Below, in pieces: positions 1 through 6,948 of a DNA stretch of 13,498 bases. Position 1 is the first letter of the stretch; each line of letters opens with the position of its first letter. The DNA lies in assembly GCA_021776145.1 (NCBI GenBank), contig JAJFGM010000384.1:1-13498 (forward strand). Reading direction: 5' to 3'. Both the position numbers and the translations under genes were made by a program. The notes under the pieces are model-generated. The model was not told where the DNA came from. It saw only the letters and a program-made list of their open reading frames with translations, and did no database searches. Source of the DNA: Kiloniellaceae bacterium (GTDB lineage Bacteria > Pseudomonadota > Alphaproteobacteria > Kiloniellales > Kiloniellaceae).

Positions 1-1
1 C

Positions 2-1036
2 GCCTCAAGCGGCACGACCGGCAAGCCGACGATCGTCGGTTATACGCAAAAGGACATTCGCACTTGGGCCGGCCTGATGGCGCGCTGCACGGTCGCGGCC
101 GGCGGTCGGCCCGGCGATATCATGCACGTCGCCTATGGCTATGGTCTTTTCACCGGCGGGCTGGGTGCCCACTACGGCGGCGAACAGCTTGGCTGTACGG
201 TGATTCCCATGTCCGGCGGACAGACCGAAAAACAGGTCCAGCTGATCGCCGATCTGAAGCCCGACATCATCATGGTGACTCCCTCCTACGCCCTTGCCAT
301 CGCCGACGAGTTCGAGCGTCAGGGGCTCGATCCGCGGCGCTGCTCGCTGCGCGTCGGCCTGCACGGCGCCGAGCCCTGGACCGAGGCCATGCGATCCGAG
401 ATCGAGGCCCGCTTCGACATGCGGGCCGTTGACCTCTATGGCCTGTCCGAGGTGATGGGTCCCGGTGTTGCCTGCGAGTGCGCCGAAAGCCGCGACGGTC
501 TGCATATCTGGGAGGATCACTTCTATCCCGAAGTGGTCGATCCCAATACCGGCCGCGCGCTGCCGGACGGCGAACTGGGCGAGTTGGTCTTCACTTCGCT
601 CAGCCGCGAGGCCTCTCCCATGATCCGCTATCGCACGCGGGACCTGACGCGTCTGCTCCCCGGCACGGCGCGGCGCATGCGCCGTATGCAGCGGGTGACC
701 GGGCGGTCCGACGACATGCTGATCATTCGCGGCGTCAACGTCTTTCCGACGCAGATCGAAGAGCAGATCCTGACCGACGCGCGGCTGTCGCCGCACTATG
801 TGCTTGAGGTCAAACGCGATGGCCGCCTCGACTCGCTGGACGTGGTTGTCGAAATCAAGTCCGAATGCGCCGGCGAGTTGGAGCGGCTGGGTACGACCTG
901 TGCCGGCGAACTGCGGCACAAGGTCAAGTCCCTGGTCGGCGTCAGTGCCGAGGTCCGCGTCGTGCCCGTCGGCACGCTCGCGCGCTCGCTGGGCAAGGCG
1001 CAGCGCATCGTCGACAAGCGCGAATTGGCGTCTTAA
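2..1036 (+). CDS. paaK: Phenylacetate-CoA ligase family protein (5' partial)
   Basis: Adenylate-forming ligase of the phenylacetate-CoA ligase type, which activates an aryl acid (classically phenylacetate) with ATP and CoA in the cytoplasm. The reading frame is open from base 2, before the first ATG at 77. The first visible residues, SSGTTGKPT, are the phosphate-binding loop of AMP-binding enzymes, so roughly the first 95 residues are missing at the window edge; 344 residues remain of a family length near 435. Later family motifs are YGLSEVMGPG (near residue 142), the acidic WEDHFYPEVVDP stretch, IRYRTRDLTRLLPGTAR, and the C-terminal hinge GRSDDMLIIRGVNVFPTQIEEQ. No other paa catabolic gene is visible nearby, so the true substrate could be another aryl or acyl acid, as in isolated PaaK homologues. 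It ends in TAA and converges on the M24 gene 110 bp away. Family assignment is firm; the symbol is tentative. Confidence 0.88.
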   Translation, partial: ASSGTTGKPTIVGYTQKDIRTWAGLMARCTVAAGGRPGDIMHVAYGYGLFTGGLGAHYGGEQLGCTVIPMSGGQTEKQVQLIADLKPDIIMVTPSYALAIADEFERQGLDPRRCSLRVGLHGAEPWTEAMRSEIEARFDMRAVDLYGLSEVMGPGVACECAESRDGLHIWEDHFYPEVVDPNTGRALPDGELGELVFTSLSREASPMIRYRTRDLTRLLPGTARRMRRMQRVTGRSDDMLIIRGVNVFPTQIEEQILTDARLSPHYVLEVKRDGRLDSLDVVVEIKSECAGELERLGTTCAGELRHKVKSLVGVSAEVRVVPVGTLARSLGKAQRIVDKRELAS

Positions 1037-1043
1037 TACCAAG

Positions 1044-1099
1044 GCTCATTGAAAATGAGCATAAGATTGGCCTTCAAGCGCCATGTGTCGAATTGAAGG
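1044..1099. terminator. Possible bidirectional terminator hairpins in a convergent gap
   Basis: The 109-bp gap between the convergent ligase and M24 genes holds two short inverted repeats. One is a perfect 7-bp stem with a 3-nt loop (GCTCATT/AATGAGC, 1044-1060). The other is a 7-bp stem (CCTTCAA 1071-1077, TTGAAGG 1093-1099). Neither is followed by a clear T run on either strand, so an intrinsic terminator is only suggested by the position between two gene 3' ends. Confidence 0.3.
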
Positions 1100-1145
1100 C
1101 TGATGGCTATGCTGTGGCGTCCGGTCTGAAGCTGGCCGGAGTATT

Positions 1146-2336
1146 TTAAACGATCGTTTGGCTTTTCAGATCTTTGGGGGCCTGGGTCATGACTTCCGGC
1201 GTTTCGCCGACCACGACGCTGTCGTCGAAGCGGAAACCGCCGATGCCGTAGACATAGATGCCGGGCTCGGCGGAATAGACTTCGTCGGCCAGCAGCGGAC
1301 GCTCGTTGAAGGCCATGTCCTCGGGGAATTCGTGACCGATCAGGCCCATGCCGTGACCGGTGCGGTGCAGGATGTGGTCCTTGTAGCCGGCCGTTTCGAT
1401 GACCGAGCGCGCCGCGGCGTCGATGCCCGAGACAGGCCGGCCGGTGACGGCGGCGGCGATGGCCGCTTCGTTGGCCGCCCGTGCTGTCTCGAAGAGGCGC
1501 TCTTGCTCGCCGCTGGGGGGGCCGCAGAACCAGGTGCGCTCGTTCTCGACGACGCAGCCGTTGAGGCGCGGCACAATGATGTTGACCAGCACATCGCCCG
1601 CCTCGATCACCGCGCCGGTCTGGGCGCCGTTGCCGTGCGGCGAGGCCGAGGCCGGGCCGCTCAAGGTGTAGCAGGTCAGGACCTCCAGGTTCTCGCCGGG
1701 AAAGCGGCGCGCGGCCTCTTCGACCATCAGCGCGGTCATCCTGCGGTCGAGTTCCTGGACCAGGCGGCCTGGCCGGATGTTCTCGCGGTAGCGTTCCTGC
1801 GCCCAGTCGCTGAGTTCGGCGGCCTGGCGCATCAGCGCCAGTTCTTCGGGATGCTTGACCCAGCGCAGGCGCCGGAATGTGTCCTGCAGTGGGCGCGTGG
1901 TGATGCCGCCGGCCTCTTCGGCGGCGGCGGTTATCAGCGGGCCTCCGCTGTCGTAGCCGATGCGGGCGTCGCCGAGTCCGCGTCGCCGCAGATGGTCGGC
2001 CAGAATCGACGGGAATTCGTGGGTGTAGCGCGCGTGGTCGCCGGGACGCGGGTGCTCGTAATAGAAAACGGCATCTTCGATCCAGATTGACCCGCGCTCC
2101 AACGCCATCTTGAAATGATGCGTCGAGAGTTCGTTCATCAGCATGAATGGCGCGCCGTCCAGCGGCACAATGCAGGCGATGGGCCGTTCCCAGGTCCGAA
2201 CGTCGACATGGAAATTGCTGTAAAACTGAAAGAAGTCGGCGCCGAAGAAGGCGGCGGCGTCGAGATTGTTGTCCGTTAGAACCTGGCGCAGCTCAGTCAA
2301 ACGCCGTTCGAAGACCTGGGTCGACAAGAAGGCCAT
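1146..2336 (-). CDS. M24 (creatinase/Xaa-Pro aminopeptidase-like) family protein with altered metal site
   Basis: A 396-residue pita-bread fold protein. The N-terminal creatinase-like domain covers about residues 10-155 and the C-terminal M24 domain about 165-390. Family signatures present are SPHGNG (His234), GDVLVNII (248-254), HRTGHGMG (His328 in the GHG motif), EPGIYVYG (Glu357) and GGFRFDDSVVV. Aligned by eye to dinuclear metallopeptidases of the family, the usual ligand set Asp-Asp-His-Glu-Glu reads Asn252-Glu264-His328-Glu357-Asp371, so three of five positions are substituted. The family also contains non-metal or repurposed enzymes (creatinase, ectoine hydrolase DoeA, the DMSP lyase DddP), and the substrate here cannot be named. 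ATG start; only a weak purine-rich sequence (GCGGAA) precedes it. The gene stands alone on the minus strand. The last codons overlap a 12-bp palindrome at 1148-1159. Confidence 0.85.
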   Translation of the reverse strand: MAFLSTQVFERRLTELRQVLTDNNLDAAAFFGADFFQFYSNFHVDVRTWERPIACIVPLDGAPFMLMNELSTHHFKMALERGSIWIEDAVFYYEHPRPGDHARYTHEFPSILADHLRRRGLGDARIGYDSGGPLITAAAEEAGGITTRPLQDTFRRLRWVKHPEELALMRQAAELSDWAQERYRENIRPGRLVQELDRRMTALMVEEAARRFPGENLEVLTCYTLSGPASASPHGNGAQTGAVIEAGDVLVNIIVPRLNGCVVENERTWFCGPPSGEQERLFETARAANEAAIAAAVTGRPVSGIDAAARSVIETAGYKDHILHRTGHGMGLIGHEFPEDMAFNERPLLADEVYSAEPGIYVYGIGGFRFDDSVVVGETPEVMTQAPKDLKSQTIV

Positions 2337-2776
2337 AGATTACATTCCGCTTCATAAACGCTTAAGTTGCGAGCCCATTTACCGCTATCCCGTCTCCCGA
2401 TCAAGGGCGAAAGGCGTTTTGACTGAGCGATATACTAGCGGAAACAGCGGCCGGGCGGAAGTATTGCGGGTTGATCCGCGGCCAAGTGATGCGAGCCACA
2501 TACAATTTTCGCGTGTAAGACGAGTGGCCATGCCAAAATGCCCGTCCGACGGGATGGCGGCGTGCCGGTAGGGCCGCGCCAGGCCACCCGCCCCAATTGA
2601 TTGGCCCCTTTGCAGGGATCAGCATGGATAGATGGGTAGGCCGGCGGCGATGCCGTAGACTAATTCCACGCGACGCGCGGCCGCCCGTCCATTTGCAGGC
2701 CGGCCGGCATGCCCGCCGCGGTGAAACCGCGGGGCGGGGCGACGACGGAGCAGGCGGCCATGGTCTCCTCGCGCGG
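2337..2776. other. 440-bp intergenic region without a supported gene
   Basis: The gap lies between the M24 start and the hemolysin III stop, both minus strand. Open frames here (for example minus 2401-2841 and plus 2597-3019) are Arg/Pro-rich, overlap trhA out of frame and resemble no family, so I treat them as chance ORFs in GC-rich DNA. The part next to the M24 gene (about 2340-2520) is less GC-rich than its surroundings and is the likely place for that gene's promoter, but I could not pick a convincing -35/-10 pair. The hairpin at 2716-2732 is listed separately. Confidence 0.5.
2716..2732 (-). terminator. GC-rich hairpin downstream of the hemolysin III gene
   Basis: A perfect 7-bp stem with a 3-nt loop (CCGCGGT, GAA, ACCGCGG) lies about 45 bp past the stop of the minus-strand gene and can be lengthened by flanking C/G tracts. 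No U tract follows on the minus strand, so it may be a pause or mRNA 3'-end stabilising hairpin rather than an intrinsic terminator. Confidence 0.35.
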
Positions 2777-3424
2777 CTACGCCCGGATGGCAATCTCTCC
2801 GAAAACGGCGGCATAGTGACAGCCGGCCGCCGCAAGGACAAAAGCGTGCCAGATGGCGTTCTGGAACGGCAAGCTTTCCCACAGATGAAAGACGGTGCCG
2901 ATGCTGTAGAGCAGGCCGCCGGCGACCAGGAGCGCGAGACCGGTGCCCGAGACGGCTACAACAAAAGGGTCCAGTGCCACCAGTACGGTCCAGCCGAGCA
3001 GCAGGTAGAGCGACAATGAAAGCCACTTCAAGCGGCGGCCCTGCAATAGCTTCAGGACCACGCCGGCGATCGCCACCGCCCAGACGAAGGCAAAGATCCC
3101 AATTCCCCAGGCACCGCCGATGGCGATCAGCGTAAAGGGCGAATAGGTGCCGGCGATCATCAGGAAAATGGCGGCGTGGTCGAAGCGCCGCAGCCATTCC
3201 TTGACCGCCTCGCGGCCGTTCACACCGTCGGAGAGATTGTAGAGCGCCGAGAAGCCAAGCATGGACATCAGCCCGCCGCCATATAGGCCGAGCGAGAGAT
3301 GCAGCATGCTATCGGCGCTGGGCAGGGCGACCACCACCAAGGCCACGCAGGCGGCAAGGCCGAGGCTGAAGCCGACGACATGAATGGCGGCGTCGGCGCG
3401 CAATTCGGCAGGACTGTATCGCAC
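2777..3424 (-). CDS. trhA: Hemolysin III family (PAQR-type) integral membrane protein
   Basis: A 215-residue polytopic inner-membrane protein with about seven hydrophobic segments (near residues 12-34, 43-63, 84-104, 107-126, 135-153, 157-175 and 190-210), the usual size and layout of bacterial hemolysin III/TrhA proteins. Diagnostic motifs are FSALYNLS (58-65), RRFDHAAIFLMIAGTYSPF (79-97) and LPFQNAIWHAFVLAAAGCHY (185-204). Relatives influence membrane energetics or fluidity; haemolysis is a historical label. In PAQR proteins the last helix carries HxxxH; here the first position is Asn189 and the second His193, a variant I believe occurs in some alphaproteobacterial homologues. The start is GTG at 3424, with AAGGGT 13 bp upstream (long spacing). 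No in-frame ATG before residue 53 would preserve the first helix. Not obviously in an operon. Confidence 0.88.
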   Translation of the reverse strand: MRYSPAELRADAAIHVVGFSLGLAACVALVVVALPSADSMLHLSLGLYGGGLMSMLGFSALYNLSDGVNGREAVKEWLRRFDHAAIFLMIAGTYSPFTLIAIGGAWGIGIFAFVWAVAIAGVVLKLLQGRRLKWLSLSLYLLLGWTVLVALDPFVVAVSGTGLALLVAGGLLYSIGTVFHLWESLPFQNAIWHAFVLAAAGCHYAAVFGEIAIRA

Positions 3425-3511
3425 GTTCCGGTTTTTTACCCTTGCGACCGCATTGGGCCCAGTGCCTCGATTCTGGAGTTTGTGCCGACGAATTTCAAGT
3501 TCGGAAAGATG

Positions 3512-3808
3512 CTAGTGGCTCGACACAGAGATTATGACAGTTTCACCGCGAAGATTTTGCCCGCCGGCAAGGCGCGGGTTGCGCGGTGGTGCCAACCACC
3601 ACAAGCAACCCGCCCCATGCGTCGTACCTGGGCCGCGGGCGGGCAAAAGATCGCGGCCTTCGGTGGGGCCACTCGACCCTCTGGGGGCGTTGCGCTGCCC
3701 GCTTGGCGAAGATTGGCCCGATGTCCCGCATCGCGCTGCGCAGCGCGCCTACCCAGAGGGCCGATTGGCCTCCATGAAAGCGTCATAATCTCTGTGTCGA
3801 GCCACTAG
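3512..3808. repeat. MITE-like palindromic element with perfect 27-bp terminal inverted repeats
   Basis: Bases 3512-3538 are the exact reverse complement of 3782-3808 (27 bp), and the similarity fades over the next few bases inward. Inside, the left half folds as a long arm: 3546-3551 with 3651-3656, 3555-3564 with 3639-3648, 3574-3582 with 3605-3613, and 3585-3590 with 3595-3600. The right half folds as a second arm: 3667-3676 with 3761-3770 (imperfect), 3677-3685 with 3752-3760, and 3692-3698 with 3740-3746. The whole forms a terminal stem with two side arms, like a three-way junction. Each end carries TA within CTAG, which would suit a TA (IS630/Tc1-mariner-like) or CTAG target duplication. 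There is no transposase gene, so it would be non-autonomous. It sits between the 5' end of the hemolysin III gene and the 3' end of the YHS gene without disrupting either. Base pairing is seen directly; mobility is inferred. Confidence 0.8.
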
Positions 3809-3875
3809 GCGCCCGGAGCTTGCGGTTTTCGGCTTCCGGCATAGGGCTCGTACACTTGGTCGTGCGCCAAATTCC

Positions 3876-4328
3876 CTAATTGAGGACCTTGGGCCAATTG
3901 TCATCGGCCTTTCTGATGTTGCCCGGGACATCGCCCTCCCAGCGGCGCTGCACCGACTTGCTGTAGTTGAGGTAAAGCTTGCCGTCCACGACGCGCCATG
4001 CTTCGGGCACGGTCGAAGCCGTGTAGCCCTGCGACACCGCCCAGGCGCAATAGCCGCCGTACTGCGGCGCGTAGGCTTCCGGGGTCTGCTGAAAGACCGC
4101 CAGATTCTCGGCGCTGGAGAACCGCCAAGTGGCGCCATTCCATTCGAGTTCCAGATCGCCGCGCCCTTCGACGGGTTTGCCGGCCTTGAAGTAGGCAACC
4201 GGATCGTAGCCGCTGACCGCCAAGTCAGAGAGGGTGCCGGTGTAGACCGGGTCTTTGGCTTCGACCGCCGCGTGGGTGAAGAGGAGGAACGGCAACAGCA
4301 AGACAATCATAACACGCGAAAACGACAT
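3876..4328 (-). CDS. Secreted YHS domain-containing protein
   Basis: A 150-residue protein with a signal peptide (basic start MSFSR, hydrophobic core to about residue 18, probable cleavage after Ala24) and one YHS-type domain: SGYDPVAYFKAGKP (39-52), WNGATWRFSSAENLAVF (63-79), YAPQYGGYCAWAVSQGYTAS (86-105), DGKLYLNYSKSVQRRW (115-130). This exact layout recurs in small exported YHS proteins of Proteobacteria. YHS domains are often linked to metal sensing or binding, but this subfamily has only one cysteine (Cys94) and its function is unproven. The ATG at 4328 is chosen because GGAGG (4336-4340 on the plus strand) precedes it by 7 bp and a signal peptide follows directly; the open frame extends to 4580 but upstream residues look non-coding. 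It is divergent from the Tat-exported multicopper oxidase, so both products act outside the cytoplasm and may be co-regulated. Confidence 0.88.
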   Translation of the reverse strand: MSFSRVMIVLLLPFLLFTHAAVEAKDPVYTGTLSDLAVSGYDPVAYFKAGKPVEGRGDLELEWNGATWRFSSAENLAVFQQTPEAYAPQYGGYCAWAVSQGYTASTVPEAWRVVDGKLYLNYSKSVQRRWEGDVPGNIRKADDNWPKVLN

Positions 4329-4335
4329 GGAAGCG

Positions 4336-4340
4336 CCTCC
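4336..4340 (-). promoter_or_regulatory. Shine-Dalgarno site fixing the YHS gene start
   Basis: GGAGG on the minus strand, 7 bp before the ATG at 4328. It decides against the longer open frame that begins at 4580. Confidence 0.75.
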
Positions 4341-4528
4341 TATGTCCGGTATCGGGCTAACTCGCGACAGACAAATCGTCCTTCCGATCGATACCACAAA
4401 ATCACCATGGATCACATGGCCTTGAGCGCAATACCGCGGCGCGCGACGGGCCTTTGCCGGGCCGGTCATCATGGCCTTGTCGAAGCGCCGCCACAGTGTT
4501 TGCATAGGAATGACCGCGCGCGCTATTC

Positions 4529-4580
4529 CAGTGTGTGGGCCCAGTGTGTGAACCCAGGGTGTAGCCCCTGAGTGTTCCAA
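4529..4580 (+). repeat. Four imperfect 13-bp direct repeats upstream of the multicopper oxidase
   Basis: Head-to-tail units at 4529-4541, 4542-4554, 4555-4567 and 4568-4580. The first two (CAGTGTGTGGGCC, CAGTGTGTGAACC) differ at only two positions; the third (CAGGGTGTAGCCC) and fourth (CTGAGTGTTCCAA) keep a GTGT core. The array lies in the divergent YHS/oxidase promoter region and ends 20 bp before the oxidase ATG. It could be an operator array, a leader element, or slippage-derived repeat. I recognise no known metal-regulator box in it. Confidence 0.55.
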
Positions 4581-4600
4581 CTCGTAAAGGGACGCCCTTC

Positions 4601-6028
4601 ATGTCGTCGACCTCGACACCGCGGCCGCGCCGCAGAGAGTTCCTGAAGGCCGCCGCCGGTGTGGCGGCGGCATCGGTTATGGGGCCCTTTCCGGCCCTTT
4701 CGGCGGGGCCCACGCTCGAGGCCAAGGCGGGGACTTTGGCCCTGCAGGCGCGGGGCGAGGTGGCGATCTGGGGTTATGGTGGTACCAGTCCCGGCCCGCT
4801 GATCAAGCTCTCCCAGGGCGATGTCCTGCAGGCGGCGCTTGTCAATTCGTTGGACGAGGCGACGACGCTGCACTGGCACGGGATTCGCGTTCCGAACGGC
4901 ATGGACGGCGTGCCATTCCTGACTCAGGCGCCGGTCGCGCCGGGCCAGGGCTTTTCCTATGCCTTCAGCTGCGCCGACGCTGGGACCTACTGGTATCACC
5001 CGCACGCCAACAGCGCCGGCCAGGTTGGGCGCGGGCTGTGCGGCGCCATCGTGGTCGAGGAAGACAAACCCATCGCCGTCGACCGCGATCTGGTTTGGGT
5101 TCTGGCGGACTGGCGTTTTGACCAGGACGGTCGGCTGGTTGAAGATTTTGGCGCGCTGCACGACGCCAGCCATGCCGGGCGCTTGGGGAATGTCAGCAGC
5201 CTTAACGGACGGCAATCACCGCAAATCGACGTGCGTCCCGGCGAGCGCCTACGGCTGCGCCTGGTCAACGCGGCGGGCGCACGTATCTTCGCGCCGGACT
5301 TCGAGGGCCTGGAGCCTTGGTGGGTGGCGCTGGACGGGCAGCCTATCGAGCCGCGCCGGCCTGGGCCCTCCGGCCTCTTGATCTGCCCGGGCACGCGCGC
5401 CGATCTGATTGTCGATATCCCGGCGGCGGGAGAAGCGCTTTTCCGGGTTCGTGACACGACCTACCGGAACGCAGAATTCATCCTTGCGACCCTTCGATCC
5501 CGGGGCCGCCCGCTGCGCGGCACGGTTCTGCCGCCGCCGCGCAAGTTGCCGGACAACCCGATCGGCCGACCGGATCTGGCGCGCGCCGAGGTCAGGAACG
5601 TGACCTTCGAGGGTGGCGCCATGGGTGGGCTGGCGACCGCCCACCTCGACGGTGAAAAGCTGAATCTGCGGGAAATGGCCGCGCGTGGTGTCGTGTGGGC
5701 GACCAACGGCCGCAGTTCGTCGTCGCTGCAATCGCTCGCGGCGCAGGATCGCCTGTTCGAGATCGACCTCGGCAAAAGCTATGTCTTTCGCTTGCGCAAC
5801 CGGACGGCTTTTCCACACCCCATCCACCTGCACGGCCATACCTTCAGGATCTTGGCGCGCCAGGGAAAGCGCCTGTCGGAAGAGATATGGCGCGATACGG
5901 CCCTGGTCTTTCCCGACGAAGAGGTCGATATCGCCTTCCTGGCCGACAATCCCGGCGACTGGCTGTTGCACTGCCACATTCTGGGGCACGCCGCAGCGGG
6001 CATGACCGCGGCGATCCGGGTCGGTTAG
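4601..6028 (+). CDS. Tat-exported multicopper oxidase (CueO/laccase-like)
   Basis: A 475-residue three-cupredoxin oxidase, expected to oxidise a substrate (Cu(I), another metal ion or a phenolic) and reduce oxygen to water in the periplasm. The N-terminus has a twin-arginine signal (RRREFLKAAAG, residues 10-20, then a hydrophobic stretch, probable AxA-like cleavage near Ser34-Ala35). All copper motifs are intact: HWHG (His91, His93), HPH (His133, His135), HPIHLHGH (His406, His409, His411), and HCHILGHAAAGM (His457, Cys458, His459, His463) with Met468 as axial T1 ligand. The order matches CopA/CueO/laccase-type enzymes, but no Met-rich insert like that of CueO is seen, so copper detoxification is not assured. 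AAAGGG lies 9 bp before the ATG. The gene is divergent from the YHS gene, and four 13-bp repeats sit just upstream. Confidence 0.93.
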   Translation: MSSTSTPRPRRREFLKAAAGVAAASVMGPFPALSAGPTLEAKAGTLALQARGEVAIWGYGGTSPGPLIKLSQGDVLQAALVNSLDEATTLHWHGIRVPNGMDGVPFLTQAPVAPGQGFSYAFSCADAGTYWYHPHANSAGQVGRGLCGAIVVEEDKPIAVDRDLVWVLADWRFDQDGRLVEDFGALHDASHAGRLGNVSSLNGRQSPQIDVRPGERLRLRLVNAAGARIFAPDFEGLEPWWVALDGQPIEPRRPGPSGLLICPGTRADLIVDIPAAGEALFRVRDTTYRNAEFILATLRSRGRPLRGTVLPPPRKLPDNPIGRPDLARAEVRNVTFEGGAMGGLATAHLDGEKLNLREMAARGVVWATNGRSSSSLQSLAAQDRLFEIDLGKSYVFRLRNRTAFPHPIHLHGHTFRILARQGKRLSEEIWRDTALVFPDEEVDIAFLADNPGDWLLHCHILGHAAAGMTAAIRVG

Positions 6029-6505
6029 AGTGTCCGTGTATATCAAGGGCTAGTGGCGTTCCAGCAGCGTTGAACCGAACCGATGCAATTCCGATGGAAA
6101 TCGCTATTGGGCCCTGGCCGGCCAAAGTCCCCTGCATGGTGGTTGGATTCGGTGTCCGACAGTGCGGAGCCGATGTTGTCGGCGGCGATTGCCAGGGGCC
6201 AACACGCGCGTGGAAAAACCTGTGGTTATCTTTTTCTTTTGCCGCCGTGGCGGCCTGATTGCTGCATTGGCCGGTCTTTGGCGTGGAATTGGTAGCATTT
6301 GCATAGGCTCTTGATATGAAAAGGTAGTTTTAGTTAGGCCTTTGGACATATGAGCTATTGCGAGCGTGTTTGAACGACTTGTTGTCACGACTGAGTCAGC
6401 TTGTGCAAAACTTTGTCGAGAAGCTGGGTGAAATCAGCAATTTAGCCTCGGTTTGTGTCCATTCGGTTAGCCATTCGCGGTCGCTTTGCGGGCGGAGAAG
6501 GTCGC

Positions 6506-6523
6506 TTGAAACAATTGAAACAA
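6506..6523 (+). repeat. Perfect 9-bp tandem duplication
   Basis: TTGAAACAA occurs twice head to tail (6506-6514, 6515-6523) in the non-coding stretch before the kinase. Spacing of about one helical turn could suit a dimeric regulator, but chance or slippage is equally possible. Confidence 0.5.
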
Positions 6524-6696
6524 AGCAGTGGGATTCGCGACATCCGGCAGAAACACCAGAGATCTATGCTGGGTGTGACTTACGAACCCAAAGGGAGCTG
6601 CAACCGGAACGACGGGCGCCGACATTGGTGCTGGCCCTGGGACACGTGAACTCGGCCAGACCCCCGATGTGTCCGCCTATTCCCACATGGCGACGT

Positions 6697-6736
6697 GGGA
6701 AATGCCGGGTGGGAAATGCCGGGCGGGAACTGCCAG
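6697..6736 (+). repeat. 14-bp tandem repeat, nearly three copies
   Basis: GGGAAATGCCGGGT (6697-6710) is followed by GGGAAATGCCGGGC (6711-6724) and a degenerate third unit GGGAACTGCCAG (6725-6736). Immediately upstream, TCCCAC (6681-6686) and GTGGGA (6695-6700) form a small inverted repeat that runs into the array. Position 210-250 bp before the kinase ATG is compatible with a regulatory role, but no known site is recognised. Confidence 0.6.
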
Positions 6737-6899
6737 TAGAAAAAGTCGATGTCGCGCGCTGTTGCCGAAGGCGGGTTTTCACGGTCGATCGGGCCTGTTG
6801 GCGATAACAGACCATAAGGTTTTCAGGGATTAGGTTTTTGAGCGACAAAGGAAATGCTCGTTCCACGGCGGAAATCGCTGGCTGTGATAAGATTGATAC

Positions 6900-6925
6900 A
6901 AACCCGTCCTTCACCGAACGGGTTT
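6900..6925. promoter_or_regulatory. Perfect 8-bp inverted repeat just before the kinase ATG
   Basis: AAACCCGT (6900-6907) and ACGGGTTT (6918-6925) are separated by 10 bp and end 23 bp before the preferred ATG at 6949. It could be an operator or a leader-RNA hairpin controlling kinase expression. If translation instead began at the TTG at 6838 this would be inside the gene. Confidence 0.4.
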
Positions 6926-6948
6926 GGAATCGCCAACGGGAACGGGTC

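Larger units (their letters stand above)
6029..6948. other. Long region (about 0.9 kb) without a convincing gene, upstream of the sensor kinase
   Basis: Base composition is visibly less GC-rich here than in the flanking genes, especially 6220-6540. Short plus-strand open frames (for example 6358-6807 and 6455-6649) begin at non-ATG codons, have unusual composition and lack GC-rich third positions, so I do not call them. Direct repeats at 6506-6523 and 6697-6736 and an inverted repeat at 6900-6925 are listed separately. The region may hold a long leader or promoter for the kinase, a decayed gene, or an untranslated RNA; nothing seen decides among these. No clear terminator hairpin follows the oxidase stop. 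Confidence 0.5.

Noticed and set aside
1148..1159. 12-bp palindrome AAACGATCGTTT as an operator
   Set aside because: It overlaps the last codons of the M24 gene, far from any start, and is short enough to be chance.
1158..2090. 310-codon plus-strand frame opposite the M24 gene
   Set aside because: Shadow of a well-supported minus-strand gene; the composition is typical of a reversed GC-rich frame.
2401..2841. 146-codon minus-strand frame between the M24 and hemolysin III genes
   Set aside because: Rich in Arg, Pro and Ala, overlaps the end of trhA out of frame, and has no motif or good ribosome site.
3512..3808. Complete insertion sequence
   Set aside because: The 297 bp between and including the terminal repeats cannot hold a transposase, and no transposase motif is seen in any frame.
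4329..4580. N-terminal extension of the YHS protein
   Set aside because: The ATG at 4328 has a strong GGAGG and is followed by a proper signal peptide; an extension would bury the signal inside the protein and cover the promoter repeats.
6358..6807. 149-codon plus-strand frame in the long gap
   Set aside because: Non-ATG start, no clear ribosome site, Cys/Arg-rich low-quality sequence, and it runs through the 14-bp tandem repeats.
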